64,000 nucleotides of DNA from the NCBI GenBank assembly GCA_964521625.1, contig CAZFSM010000019.1, forward strand, positions 1-64,000, read 5' to 3'. The notes under the pieces were generated by a model. That model saw only the letters and a program-made list of their open reading frames with translations, was not told where the DNA came from and did not search any database. This DNA is from UBA1444 sp964521625 (GTDB lineage Bacteria > Bacillota > Negativicutes > UBA1444). Positions 50,935 to 60,061 of the stretch are shown piece after piece; position 1 is the first letter of the stretch, and each line of letters opens with the position of its first letter. A program made the translations under genes and the position numbers.

Positions 50935-52068
50935 ATGGATTTTAATTTTTCAGCCGACCAAATCGCTCTCAAAAAGATGGCGCAAGAATTGGTAGCCAAG
51001 GAAATAACGCCTTTTGTTCACGAGATGGACGAAAAGAGCGAGATGCGGCCCGGCCTTATTCAAAAGTTTCACCATGCCGGCATCTTGAACCTGGTTGTTC
51101 CGGAAGAGTATGATGGACCGGGCTTGGATGCTTTATCTATCGCTCTGATTTATGAAGAACTGGGCAAAGGCTGCGCCGGAGTCGCTACTTCGGCGGCGGC
51201 GAATGCATTGGCCTCCTACCCGGTTTTAGTGGCCGGATCGGAAGAACAAAAGCGTAAAATGTTTGATGCCCTGAACGACGGGAAACTGGCTGCTTTTGCC
51301 CTGACTGAGCCGAATGCCGGCTCGGATGCGGGCGGTGTGGCTACTTCCGCCGTAAAAGACGGCGAATACTACGTTCTTAACGGTACTAAATGTTTCATTA
51401 CCAATGGCGGCATTTCCGATGTCTATACCGTTTTCGCCAATGCGCGGAAATCGGCGGGAATCCGTGGTTTGACCGCGTTCATTGTGGAACGGGATACGCC
51501 TGGTTTTTCAGTGGGGAAGAAAGAAGACAAAATGGGCATGCGGCCTTCCAACACCACTGAACTGATTCTGGACAATGTCCGGGTGCATGAAAGCATGCGC
51601 ATCGGTCGGGAAGGCGAAGGATTCAAAATTGCCATGAAGACGCTGGATGCAGCGCGTCCTTTGGTTGGCGCTGTAGCAGTGGGTCTGGCGGATGCGGCCC
51701 TGCAGGCAGCTTGTAAATACGCCAAAGAGCGCCAGCAGTTTGGCAAACCGATTGCTTCCTTCCAACTGGTCCAGGCTATGATCGCTGATATGGCGATGGC
51801 TGTGGAAACTGCCCGCCTGATTGTTTACAAGGCTTGCTGGATGAAAGACCAAGGAATGGACTATAAACTGGAATCCGCTATGGCGAAATGCCTGTCTGCT
51901 GATGTCGCAATGAAAGTGACAACTGATGCGGTACAAGTCATGGGTGGATATGGCTACATGAAGGAATACCCGGTCGAAAAAATGATGCGGGACGCAAAAC
52001 TGTTGCAGATTTACGAAGGAACCAACCAAATTCAGCGCCTGGTCATTGCCAATAGCATCCTGTACTAG
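50935..52068 (+). CDS. Acyl-CoA dehydrogenase (short-chain/butyryl type)
   Basis: 378 residues; FAD enzyme interconverting acyl-CoA and enoyl-CoA. Family signatures: FALTEPNAGSDAGG, the catalytic-base region QIYEGTNQIQRLVIA with Glu before GTNQ, and RQQFGKPIASFQ. ATG 50935 has AAGGAGG 6 nt upstream. It stands alone: no etfBA or crotonase genes adjoin it, unlike the usual butyrate cluster. It may act downstream of the crotonyl-CoA made by the dehydratase at 3981-5453, but that is inference. Confidence 0.92.
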   Translation: MDFNFSADQIALKKMAQELVAKEITPFVHEMDEKSEMRPGLIQKFHHAGILNLVVPEEYDGPGLDALSIALIYEELGKGCAGVATSAAANALASYPVLVAGSEEQKRKMFDALNDGKLAAFALTEPNAGSDAGGVATSAVKDGEYYVLNGTKCFITNGGISDVYTVFANARKSAGIRGLTAFIVERDTPGFSVGKKEDKMGMRPSNTTELILDNVRVHESMRIGREGEGFKIAMKTLDAARPLVGAVAVGLADAALQAACKYAKERQQFGKPIASFQLVQAMIADMAMAVETARLIVYKACWMKDQGMDYKLESAMAKCLSADVAMKVTTDAVQVMGGYGYMKEYPVEKMMRDAKLLQIYEGTNQIQRLVIANSILY

Positions 52069-52151
52069 TTTTTACGGATGTACAGGCGCAGGTGGCTTGA
52101 CAAGGGATGAAAGCTAGTGTTATACTATCTTTCGTGACATCAAGTTGAATT

Positions 52152-52228
52152 GGGGTTATAGCTCAGTTGGTTAGAGCGCTTCGTTGACATCGAAGAGGTC
52201 TGCGGTTCGAGTCCGCCTAACCCCACCA
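52152..52228 (+). tRNA. tRNA-Val (anticodon GAC)
   Basis: The acceptor stem GGGGTTA pairs with TAACCCC and CCA is encoded. The anticodon stem CTTCG/CGAAG flanks loop TTGACAT. Standard D and T arms. Confidence 0.95.
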
Positions 52229-52238
52229 TATTTAAACC

Positions 52239-52274
52239 GAGACGCTGCAAGCGATTGCGGCGTTTCTTTTTTTT
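52239..52274 (+). terminator. Terminator after tRNA-Val
   Basis: GAGACGCTGCAA - GCGA - TTGCGGCGTTTC (12 bp with G-U pairs) then eight T residues. Confidence 0.9.
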
Positions 52275-52433
52275 CAACCACTAAATCCACGATTCCATCC
52301 AGCTCACCACCGCGGATTGTCGAAGCGGCGAACGAACTGTCCCCCGGGCATAGAAAAACCTCCCAACGCTGCCGAAGCGTGGGAGGAAGTCGAACGTTGG
52401 TAGACAATGAACAGCCAAAATTCACTCGATGAA

Positions 52434-52757
52434 TCAGGGGATCAAATAGGTTAGAAAATAGGCAATGCCGAGCCAGCCCGAGACAACAATCGCTATGCCT
52501 AAATAATACAGACTGCGAGGAATAGCTGCGGAGCGCGCTGTCATTCTGCATTCGGTCCAGACATAAGCGGGAATCATTTTGCCGGCAATCAAGACGCCCA
52601 AAGGAATCAGCAGTAAATCATCAAGATAGCCAAAAACGGGAATGAAATCGGGAATCAAATCAATAGGGCTAATTGCATAAGCGACAATCAGAATAACAAA
52701 AACACGGGCATACCAAGGTGTTCCGGGGTGTCGAATAGCGTAATACATCGAAATCAC
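52434..52757 (-). CDS. YkvA-family (DUF1232) small membrane protein, N-terminus possibly lost
   Basis: 107 residues from GTG 52757. The DUF1232 core is clear: ARVFVILIVAYAISPIDLIP then FGYLDDLLLIPLGV, with a C-terminal span. In-frame sequence before the GTG (WWQNKASQLKDDV) looks like the family's usual N-terminal helix, yet contains no possible start codon before an in-frame TAA (52803-52805). The GTG also lacks a ribosome binding site. The gene may therefore be 5'-truncated. Family function is unknown. Confidence 0.72.
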   Translation of the reverse strand: MISMYYAIRHPGTPWYARVFVILIVAYAISPIDLIPDFIPVFGYLDDLLLIPLGVLIAGKMIPAYVWTECRMTARSAAIPRSLYYLGIAIVVSGWLGIAYFLTYLIP

Positions 52758-52884
52758 GTCATCTTTTAGCTGTGATGCCTTGTTTTGCCACCAATGAAAA
52801 TATTAGCGGAGTTGCACTGGCTAGCTCCTTCAACTGTTTGCTTGCGCATATTATCTCATGGATTCATAATCGGGGATATATATT

Positions 52885-53202
52885 TTACCGGTTGGATAAT
52901 TTAGCGACCGCAGGACAAAATTGAACTGTGACTACGACCGTGGCTGACGGACGCGAGGGGTGAGTGTGACAGACTATTTGAGGGCCCAACAGCCGCGCCG
53001 GTACATCACACGACATGTGATTGATTGCGTTGGCTGGCACTCCGGATTTATGCATGAAATCAAGATACTGCTTCCGCGCTTCACTCCAGACGGGATTTTG
53101 CGTTTGCCCGCCGTCGGTAGCCAATATGGTGGACTCCCAGTCAACAGCTTCAATTGCCCGCAGATTTCGTTCAAAGTTTTTCTCCCAGGAGCCATCTGGC
53201 AT
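52885..53202 (-). pseudogene. Remnant of a metal-dependent hydrolase-like gene (DUF6282-like C-terminus)
   Basis: The first ~72 residues resemble the C-terminal end of amidohydrolase-like TIM-barrel proteins: ESTILATDGGQTQNPVWSEA, then MSCDVPARLLG. Real family members end soon after ARLLG, whereas here the frame runs on into unrelated sequence (QIVCHTHPSRPSATVV). The N-terminal two-thirds is absent and no ribosome binding site precedes the ATG. I read it as a decayed fragment. The family name is from memory and should be checked. Confidence 0.55.
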
Positions 53203-53226
53203 AAGGCATAGACGAAAGAATAAAAT

Positions 53227-53273
53227 AATAATGGCGAAAAAGCTTATATCAAAAAGCCTTTCGCCATTATCCT
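53227..53273. repeat. Imperfect long inverted repeat
   Basis: ATAATGGCGAAA and TTTCGCCATTAT flank a 19-nt centre. No T-run follows. It lies just beyond the hydrolase remnant. Confidence 0.6.
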
Positions 53274-53284
53274 GTTTGATGCGA

Positions 53285-53312
53285 CACTATACCAAAAGAT
53301 ATAGTGTTTTTT
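53285..53312 (+). terminator. Hairpin with T-run upstream of the SLC13 gene
   Basis: ACACTATA - CCAAAAGA - TATAGTGT followed by TTTTT. It could end leftover transcription from the decayed region or serve as an operator; a TATAAT (53338-53343) for the downstream gene lies 26 nt on with no good -35. Confidence 0.5.
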
Positions 53313-53409
53313 CAGTACTAAAAAAGTATGCAACGGATATAATCTTAAACCTGAGAATATGGTACTATACATTTGCAACACAATTCAGCCGTGATAGGGA
53401 GGGCAATAC

Positions 53410-54807
53410 TTGCCGCAACGCATTAGAGGAACGATTGTTATTCAGCAATGGAAGTGGATTTTGGTATCGACTGCGCCGCTGTTCTGTTATTTTGGCTTGG
53501 ATTGTCTTGGATTTCAGGAAACATACCGATGGTTTTTTTCGATAACCCTCTGGGCTGCTTTTGCCTGGGCATTCGAAATTCTTCCGGATTCAATCGTCGG
53601 TCTGTTGGCGCCGGTGCTGTTCATTTTGCTGAAAATGGGTTCCCCGGCTCAAATACTCAGTCCATGGCTAACGGGTGTGCCTTGGACCATTTTGGGAGGT
53701 TTGGCTGTCGGAGCGGTAATGCTGAACACCGGATTGGCAAAACGTCTGGCGTTTTGGTGCGTTTTGCCGTTCGGATCTTCATTTACAGCTATTCTAACAG
53801 GGTTAATGTTGGCGGGCATGATGATTGCTCCGTTTATGCCGTCAGCTCTTGGGAAGATGGCAATTATGAGCATAATCGGTATCGGCGTATGCGATGTTCT
53901 GCAGTTACAACCCAAGTCTAGGGCGGCGTCCGCTGTAATGTTGACTTGCTTCTTCGCCGTTTCCTGCCCGGCCTTAAGTTACGCGACAGGTGGTTTGCAT
54001 GTGGCGATAGCCGTGGGCTTTTTAGGCAAGGTAACTTCGGGTGGTTTGGGTTGGCTGGATTATGCATACCACAATTGGATTATAGGGATGGTATTCTCCA
54101 TCGCTTCAATAATACTGGTGATCTTTCTTTTGAAACCGGAACATCCAATAGAAGAAGCCGGAACCATCCGGGCCAGATATGAGCAAATGGGAAGTGTTAG
54201 CGCACCGGAAAAGCGGACGCTCACAATACTTGCGCTAATCATGTTAGGGTTTGTCACTGATCGTATTCATGGTTTGGATCCTGCATGGATCATGGTTCTG
54301 GCTACCGTGTCCTTCTTTCTGCCCGGAATTCGTCTTATGGACGGGGAAAAATTCGGACGCCTGGCTTTTCCCTTGTTGTTTTTTATTACAGGTGCGATGT
54401 CGATCGGTGCAACGGCTACATTTCTCGGAGTATCTCGCTGGATTGCGGAAGGCCTTATTCCGATGCTGTCCGATTCATCCTTTTTTGCAGTGCTTGTCGC
54501 ATATGGATTCGGTGTGGTGTCTTCGTTTTTTATTCAGTCGGTGGCATTGGCCGGCTTGTTTACTCCGCCTTTGATTGATGCCGCATTACAACTTGGCGTT
54601 AGTCCCCATGCGATTGTCTATAGTTTTTTGCGTGGAACTGACCAGGCTATTTTCCCTTATCAATTTGCGGTGCTTGCCTATGTCTGCAGTTTTGGATATA
54701 TCAGTTACCGTCATGTGATTCTTGTGATGAGTATTCGTACGGTTGTCGACACCTGTTTGTTTATCGGAGTGGCCTACCCATACTGGAAATGGATAGGGAT
54801 GGTTTGA
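53410..54807 (+). CDS. SLC13/DASS-family anion (dicarboxylate/sulfate-type) transporter
   Basis: 465 residues, about 11-12 membrane spans. It follows the DASS layout: FFSITLWAAFAWAFEILPDS, VGLLAPVLFILLKMG, TGVPWTILGGLAVGAVMLNTGL and a C-terminal half with GFGVVSSFFIQSVALAGLFTPP. The TTG at 53410 has GGGAGGG 6 nt upstream. Its stop is 5 nt from the convergent aspartate dehydrogenase gene. The neighbourhood of four-carbon acid and aspartate genes suggests a dicarboxylate substrate; direction and coupling ion are unknown. Confidence 0.85.
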   Translation: MPQRIRGTIVIQQWKWILVSTAPLFCYFGLDCLGFQETYRWFFSITLWAAFAWAFEILPDSIVGLLAPVLFILLKMGSPAQILSPWLTGVPWTILGGLAVGAVMLNTGLAKRLAFWCVLPFGSSFTAILTGLMLAGMMIAPFMPSALGKMAIMSIIGIGVCDVLQLQPKSRAASAVMLTCFFAVSCPALSYATGGLHVAIAVGFLGKVTSGGLGWLDYAYHNWIIGMVFSIASIILVIFLLKPEHPIEEAGTIRARYEQMGSVSAPEKRTLTILALIMLGFVTDRIHGLDPAWIMVLATVSFFLPGIRLMDGEKFGRLAFPLLFFITGAMSIGATATFLGVSRWIAEGLIPMLSDSSFFAVLVAYGFGVVSSFFIQSVALAGLFTPPLIDAALQLGVSPHAIVYSFLRGTDQAIFPYQFAVLAYVCSFGYISYRHVILVMSIRTVVDTCLFIGVAYPYWKWIGMV

Positions 54808-54812
54808 GCCTG

Positions 54813-55583
54813 TCAGATTATCGTGTAGCCGTTCTTGGCAAATATTTTATTCACCGAATTGAAAGCTGAAACCGGCGTGTAAGCCCCTGTGACCAATCCG
54901 AGAGGGATACTGCAAATTTCTATTTTGAATTTTACTCCCTCTGCAATAATTTCAATGATGTGAACATTGCCCTCAGAATCAGGATCCGCGATAATCCGAG
55001 ACTGGGTTTTGTCAAAACCCAGTCCGGCAATAGCGATACTGGCGTGTACGTTCACGTTTCTTGGATAGAGTCTGCACGCTTCACGAGTCGGTCCTTCAAA
55101 TAGAACGGTTCGCACTGTTTCGGTTCTGCCCAGGTTAGCCGGTTTTTTGATGGTTGTGATCATGACCGATTCAAGTTTTTCTCTGCCGTCCCTGATTCCA
55201 TCCAAACCCAGGATAGCGCCGTGTGGAACATAAATTTTGCGGGAAAACCTGCTGCATAACGCAAGAGCCTTCGCTTCAAACTCTGCATCAGCAAAAGCCG
55301 TTGTCGAAAACACGACCATATCTGCGTATTCCAGAATTATCGGCGCCAAAGCTTGGACAGCCTGTTGCGTCGCTGTTTCGATGACAAGGTCGATTTTTCC
55401 ATTGGAGAGTAATTTCGCAAGTTCCTCAGGTGCATTGACCGCCAAATGATTCGGCACAGTTTTTGCCGTTTCCGGATTGGCTTCGTATACGCATGTGATT
55501 TCAATCTCGTTTTGTGCGCGCAGGTGTTGGAATAAATACTGGCCTATTGTACCAAAGCCGATCAATGCAACTTGTTTCTTCAT
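54813..55583 (-). CDS. L-aspartate dehydrogenase family protein
   Basis: 256 residues; NAD(P)-dependent oxidation of aspartate to iminosuccinate/oxaloacetate, or the reverse. Rossmann motif GFGTIGQYL near residues 9-17; the family core appears as YVPHGAILGLDGI, FEGPTREACRLYPRNVNVHA, AGLGFD and DSEGNVHIIEI with the expected His. ATG 55583 overlaps the symporter stop by 4 nt. No nadA/nadB genes adjoin it, so a catabolic role with the symporter and aminotransferase seems likelier than NAD synthesis. Confidence 0.87.
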   Translation of the reverse strand: MKKQVALIGFGTIGQYLFQHLRAQNEIEITCVYEANPETAKTVPNHLAVNAPEELAKLLSNGKIDLVIETATQQAVQALAPIILEYADMVVFSTTAFADAEFEAKALALCSRFSRKIYVPHGAILGLDGIRDGREKLESVMITTIKKPANLGRTETVRTVLFEGPTREACRLYPRNVNVHASIAIAGLGFDKTQSRIIADPDSEGNVHIIEIIAEGVKFKIEICSIPLGLVTGAYTPVSAFNSVNKIFAKNGYTII

Positions 55584-56827
55584 GAAAGCGCCTCCACAGC
55601 TGAATTGTTGAACTTCTCAACATCCATTTCTCCGGACCGGGCCGCAATGATGGAAACCCCGACCAAATCACCCACCACGTTAACGGTTGTGTGCCCAATA
55701 TCGATAAGCGGCCAGATCGCTGCAAGAATGGGGACAAGCGTCAGCGGCAGATTCATCGTCTGCAGAATAATGGATGACAGTACAATGCCGGCGCCCTTGA
55801 CACCGGCCGTGCCCATGGAAAGTAACAGCCCGACAAGCACAAATTCCATGATGTATGCCAGTGTCAGCTCCATCCCAAAGAGATTGGCGGCAAAAACGAT
55901 AATGACGCCAAGAACACAGGCCATACCGTTGGAATTGGCTGTCGCACCAATGGTTAAACCAAATCCATAGATTTTCTCAGGCAGCTTAAGGTTTTTTTCC
56001 GCTACACTGAGATTGACCGGCAGCGTTGCTGCTGAAGATGTCGTGCTTGCGGCGATCAGGATAGAAGGCATAATAGCCTTGTAGAATTTGGTCGTGCTGA
56101 TTTTACTAAGCAGCATGAACTGCAGCGGATAGACAACAAGCAATATAATAAATAATGCTACATAGTCCGCCAGGATGAATTTGGCAACTTCCGCAAGGGC
56201 TTTGCCGCTCATGCTATGGACCATTTCACTGATCAAGGCCAGGATTCCATAGGGTGCAAGACCCATGACAATATCTGTTACTTTGAGCATGATTTCGCTG
56301 CCTTCGTCAACAACCTTGATAACGTTTTTTACCCGGTCACCCAGGAGCAAAAGAACAACACCCAGGATGAGGGAAAAGAACAAAATTTGCATGACATTGG
56401 CTGTTGCCAACGCTTCAAACGGATTAGTCGGAATCCAATCCAGCATATTTTTAACAAAACTAAAATCGCTGTTTTTTACTGTTTTTGCTGAATTTTGCAA
56501 GAAACCGGCCATGTCTTTGCCGGGGGCAATAATCAGTGCAACGCAGAGTCCGATGACGACAGATAGAAGTGAAGTTACAGCGTAATAAAAAAGCAGTTTG
56601 CTGCCGACTGCCTTCAGGTTGCTGACATCCTCCATTTTTGTGATACCGCTGACAATGGTAAAGAAGATAACGGGGGCGATCAACATCTTGAGAAGTCTGA
56701 GAAATGCTTCACCGATAGGTACCATGATAAAGGAAATTTTAGCTCCTGCGGTCATACCGAGAACGATTCCAAGAACGATACAGACAAAAATTTTTACATA
56801 GAGTTCTTGTTTAAACCACCATTTCAT
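55580..56827 (-). CDS. Dicarboxylate/amino acid:cation symporter (DAACS family)
   Basis: 415 residues; GltP/DctA-type Na+ or H+ symporter for glutamate, aspartate or C4-dicarboxylates. Signatures: FLRLLKMLIAPVIFFTIVSG, the serine-rich re-entrant loop ASTTSSAATLPV and GATANSNGMA. The last differs from the usual GATxNMDG, with Ser-Asn in place of Met-Asp; this may matter for cation binding or substrate preference. AAAGGGGC precedes ATG 56827. Middle gene of the minus-strand operon. Confidence 0.92.
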   Translation of the reverse strand: MKWWFKQELYVKIFVCIVLGIVLGMTAGAKISFIMVPIGEAFLRLLKMLIAPVIFFTIVSGITKMEDVSNLKAVGSKLLFYYAVTSLLSVVIGLCVALIIAPGKDMAGFLQNSAKTVKNSDFSFVKNMLDWIPTNPFEALATANVMQILFFSLILGVVLLLLGDRVKNVIKVVDEGSEIMLKVTDIVMGLAPYGILALISEMVHSMSGKALAEVAKFILADYVALFIILLVVYPLQFMLLSKISTTKFYKAIMPSILIAASTTSSAATLPVNLSVAEKNLKLPEKIYGFGLTIGATANSNGMACVLGVIIVFAANLFGMELTLAYIMEFVLVGLLLSMGTAGVKGAGIVLSSIILQTMNLPLTLVPILAAIWPLIDIGHTTVNVVGDLVGVSIIAARSGEMDVEKFNNSAVEALS

Positions 56828-56856
56828 CGTGTTGAAGCCCCTTTCATCCCATATTA

Positions 56857-58071
56857 TTATTTGCGATGCTGTTCCATGACCTTGATGATCCGGTCGATTG
56901 CAGCAATGGCCGCCTGGTGGTTTTGCGAAAAGTTGATCCGGAAACTATCGGTGAACTGTGAACCAAATTCGGTACCGGGTGTTACGGTTACATCGGCCTG
57001 CAGGCGCAAAATTCGGACAAATTCTTTGAGGGTAACATCCAATTCCGGAACTCTGGGGAAGAGATAACTGCCTGCTTCCGGCGTTCTCGCCTTAACCCCC
57101 TCCACTGCGCGAAGCTGCGTCAACAAATCATCACGAATGGCCTGGTGCTGGGCAATCCGCTGCTTCATCCAGCCTTCCGGCTCGGCAAACCAAGATTTCA
57201 TCACCGCCTGACTATAGCCGCCAGCCCGCAGGGACACAATGGCCTGCAGTTTTTCCATACGGTCAATGATTGTAGCGGAGCCAAAGGCGACACCCAACCG
57301 ATAGCCGCTGAGCGACTCAGTTTTCGACGGGCCCGTGATGGTGATTAACTTTTCGGGGTCGATCAAATTTTGTGCGCATAGGTGAGTGTATGTTCGCTCT
57401 TCAAAAATCTGACGCGAATATAGTTCATCCGCAATGACTGTTGCTCCGTACTTTTGCGCCAGTTCACCAATTCCACGAATCTCTGCCGGTGAATAGATTA
57501 CGCCGGTCGGATTATTGGGGTTGGAGAACAAAAACAGTTTGGCGCCGCCTTTAAAAGCGCCTTCCAGCTGGTTCAGGTCCAGGCCTGCGCAATCGGTCGC
57601 GTTATAATAGTCCATCTGAATCGGCACGACTTCACCGTCAAAAAATTCGACAAGCTTTCGATTGGCAAAATAGTCCGGTGCTACGATAGCCACTTTTTCG
57701 CCTCGGGCAACGGCGGAACCCATAGCAAGAAACAAGGCGCCCTGTGTTCCAGGCGTGATGATGATATTTCTGTCTGAATGAATCGATGTTCCGGTGAATT
57801 TTGCAAGCTTTTGAGCAGCATCCTCGCGAATTGTTTTGCTGCCGCGATATTCGGTGTAGGCTTGCTTGCCACCAAGGTGAACGCCTGCGGTAAAGAAATC
57901 CAGGGAACCGGGAATTGGCTCAAAAGCATCCACGTCGCCGTGTGAAAAATCAATCGGCGTTCCAGAGAGCTTTTCTCCACGCAGCTTGATCTCATCCGTG
58001 TTTTGCTGCGCCTCCTGTCCCGGGGCATTTTCAACACCAAGTTTTAAAAATTTTTCATTCAGTAAATCCAA
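56857..58071 (-). CDS. Class I/II PLP-dependent aminotransferase
   Basis: 404 residues; fold-type I aminotransferase. PLP motifs: TPGTQGALFLAMG, FSNPNNPTGV, VIADELYSRQIF and the Schiff-base Lys in GPSKTESLSGYRLG; the carboxylate Arg is in FRINFS near the end. Start is TTG 58071 with GAGG 8 nt upstream. With the symporter and aspartate dehydrogenase it fits aspartate or related amino-acid catabolism; donor and acceptor are not defined. Confidence 0.9.
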   Translation of the reverse strand: MDLLNEKFLKLGVENAPGQEAQQNTDEIKLRGEKLSGTPIDFSHGDVDAFEPIPGSLDFFTAGVHLGGKQAYTEYRGSKTIREDAAQKLAKFTGTSIHSDRNIIITPGTQGALFLAMGSAVARGEKVAIVAPDYFANRKLVEFFDGEVVPIQMDYYNATDCAGLDLNQLEGAFKGGAKLFLFSNPNNPTGVIYSPAEIRGIGELAQKYGATVIADELYSRQIFEERTYTHLCAQNLIDPEKLITITGPSKTESLSGYRLGVAFGSATIIDRMEKLQAIVSLRAGGYSQAVMKSWFAEPEGWMKQRIAQHQAIRDDLLTQLRAVEGVKARTPEAGSYLFPRVPELDVTLKEFVRILRLQADVTVTPGTEFGSQFTDSFRINFSQNHQAAIAAIDRIIKVMEQHRK

Positions 58072-58121
58072 TGTCTTTTCCTCACTTTCACGTTTTGTAC
58101 CGATTGGAGTTCGATGGTTTA

Positions 58122-58151
58122 ATAATAGGGATTTTTGTTCACGGGTTGCAA
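58122..58151 (-). promoter_or_regulatory. Promoter of the aminotransferase-symporter-dehydrogenase operon
   Basis: On the minus strand TTGCAA (58146-58151), an 18-nt spacer and TATTAT (58122-58127). Immediately upstream lies ATAC-N8-GTAT (58152-58167), a candidate LysR site. Confidence 0.5.
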
Positions 58152-58308
58152 ATACCTAAAATCGTATGAGACTATATCGTTTTTTCTATAGCAGGAAAAG
58201 AGGGGAAATAAGATTATATGTAAAACTTAATAAAATGCTGAATAGTTAAACCCAAAGTAAATGCTGATTGGGATGAGTGCTTGTTGCACTTGGGAGTAAG
58301 AGCGGTTT

Positions 58309-59262
58309 ATGTATAAATACATGAATTATGTTAATGCAGTGTATTTAAATAGAAGTTTTTCTAAGGCGGCTGAGAAGTTATATATTTCTCAACCGGCGCT
58401 TAGTGCTGCAATAAAAAAGGTGGAAGAAGAAATCGGGCTTCCAATTTTTGATCGAAGCAGTAACCCGATACAACTCACACCGGCTGGTGAATATTATATT
58501 GAATCCATCGAACAGATTATGAGAATCGAAAAAGAAATGGCGACGCATTTCGCTAGTTTGCTGGGTAATAATCGCGAGATGATCCAGGTAGGAAGCGCTT
58601 CGTTTTTCTGTGCGTATGTTTTGCCAACGATTATTCAAGAATTTAAGCTCGAATATCCAGGTTATATGGTAAATCTGCTGGAGGCGAATGCGGACGATCT
58701 TGTTAAATGCCTTCGGACGGGAAGCATTGATATTATTTTGGATGTAGAAAAATTGGACCCCAATATCTTCAATTCTATGGTGTGGGCGGAAGAACAAATT
58801 GTCCTGGCGGTGCCGTCTGCTTATGAAGTGAACAGACGTTTGGAAAACTATCGTCTGACATTTGAAGAGGTTGGCAGTGGACAATATCTGGATCAAAGAT
58901 ACCCTGCGGTAAGCCTGAAAGAGTTTGCTGACGAAACGTTTCTGCTGTTGAAACAAGGGAATGACATGTACGAGAGAAGCTTGAAAATGTTCAGGAAAGC
59001 AGGCTTTACTCCCCATGTTGCCATGTATTTGGATCAATTGCTTACCGCCTATTATATTGCTTGTAGCGGTAAAGGAATCGCTTTTGTGCGTGCGGGGATT
59101 ACGAATTACCTGGATCCGACCAACAAATTGTATTTCTATAAAATCGATGATGAAAATTCCACTCGTAATATCATGATGTATTACAAAAAAGCGCAACCGC
59201 TTTCGAAAATTGGCAGGGATTTTATTAAGTTTCTACAAGAAAGGAAGCTCATTACCGGCTGA
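58309..59262 (+). CDS. LysR-family transcriptional regulator
   Basis: 317 residues. N-terminal HTH: MNYVNAVYLNRSFSKAAEKL, then YISQPALSAAIKKVEEEIGL; the effector domain follows. It is divergent from the aminotransferase gene across a 237-nt region that carries that operon's promoter and a palindrome beside its -35, so it most likely controls the aspartate cluster. A GGGAG-type site precedes ATG 58309. The inducer is unknown. Confidence 0.9.
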   Translation: MYKYMNYVNAVYLNRSFSKAAEKLYISQPALSAAIKKVEEEIGLPIFDRSSNPIQLTPAGEYYIESIEQIMRIEKEMATHFASLLGNNREMIQVGSASFFCAYVLPTIIQEFKLEYPGYMVNLLEANADDLVKCLRTGSIDIILDVEKLDPNIFNSMVWAEEQIVLAVPSAYEVNRRLENYRLTFEEVGSGQYLDQRYPAVSLKEFADETFLLLKQGNDMYERSLKMFRKAGFTPHVAMYLDQLLTAYYIACSGKGIAFVRAGITNYLDPTNKLYFYKIDDENSTRNIMMYYKKAQPLSKIGRDFIKFLQERKLITG

Positions 59263-59554
59263 AAGCAAACTCGATAACCCTTGGCGCTTCTTACCTCACT
59301 ATCGCGACAATTGGCAAAACAGCTTAGATCGAACAAATATTATACTGAGGCAGTAATTAGTGCAGCACATAGGCGCGTTGGATTTGTAAGGCGTCGTGAA
59401 AATGCTTCTAGTTGGATTGAGCTGTCCCCCGAAAGTTGGTCCCGTTATTTTGCATCTTACCCTGCAAAAACAGCCTCATAGCATTGTTCTCTTGTGACGT
59501 TTTAATCATTGCGAGTACACTGAGTGTAATAACGGTGCAAGGAGAGATAATACT
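59263..59554. other. Intergenic stretch with no supportable gene
   Basis: It contains a 66-codon open frame (59281-59481) without a ribosome binding site or recognisable similarity, and TGTCCCCCGAAAGTTGG near 59424, which recalls ends of some IS3-type elements; no transposase is visible. AAGGAGAG near its end serves the next gene. Confidence 0.4.
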
Positions 59555-60061
59555 ATGAAAACTATTGCAGGCGCCATCTTCAATACTCCCTGGTGGGTAT
59601 TTCCATTGCTCGGATACTTAATCGTATTAGGCATTCAATCGCTGCGCACGCGAACCGTTTCTATATATAAATTATTTGTCATGCCGGTCATTTTTCTGGG
59701 AATTTCATTTTACACATTGCTGGCAGCCACGCCCGACTATATCGTGATCAGCTGTTGGATAGCGGCAATGGTGCTAGGAGGTGCGTTCGGTTTTTTTCAA
59801 CTTGTTCACACGAACATTCAAGTGGATGCCAGACGTTTTCTCATCCAGATACCGGGCAGTGGGAGCAATCTAATTGTCATGTTGCTGATTTTTTCTTCAA
59901 GGTATTATTTTGGCTATGATCTGGCAGTCAACCCACAACATAATGACGTAATCGAATATAAAATCATAAGGTTTGCAATATCCGGATTGCTTACCGGCTA
60001 TTTGCAAGGGAAATTACTGGGTTATCTTTATCATTACAAAAAAGCCTCAGAACTTGGTTAA
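59555..60061 (+). CDS. Small polytopic membrane protein (DUF6622-like)
   Basis: 168 residues with about five predicted spans (PWWVFPLLGYLIVLGIQSL, LFVMPVIFLGISFYTLLA, YIVISCWIAAMVLGGAFGFF and two more). The opening TPWWVFPLLxYL ... R-T pattern resembles small DUF6622-type proteins; assignment from memory. AAGGAGAG lies upstream of ATG 59555. Monocistronic, with a terminator after it. Function unknown. Confidence 0.72.
   Translation: MKTIAGAIFNTPWWVFPLLGYLIVLGIQSLRTRTVSIYKLFVMPVIFLGISFYTLLAATPDYIVISCWIAAMVLGGAFGFFQLVHTNIQVDARRFLIQIPGSGSNLIVMLLIFSSRYYFGYDLAVNPQHNDVIEYKIIRFAISGLLTGYLQGKLLGYLYHYKKASELG

Noticed and set aside
59422..59448. TGTCCCCCGAAAGTTGG-like sequence recalling an IS3-type end
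   Set aside because: Only one end is seen, with no transposase or target duplication nearby; not enough for a mobile element call.
59281..59481. 66-codon open frame between the LysR gene and the DUF6622-like gene
   Set aside because: No ribosome binding site, no recognisable motif and composition unlike the neighbours; likely chance.
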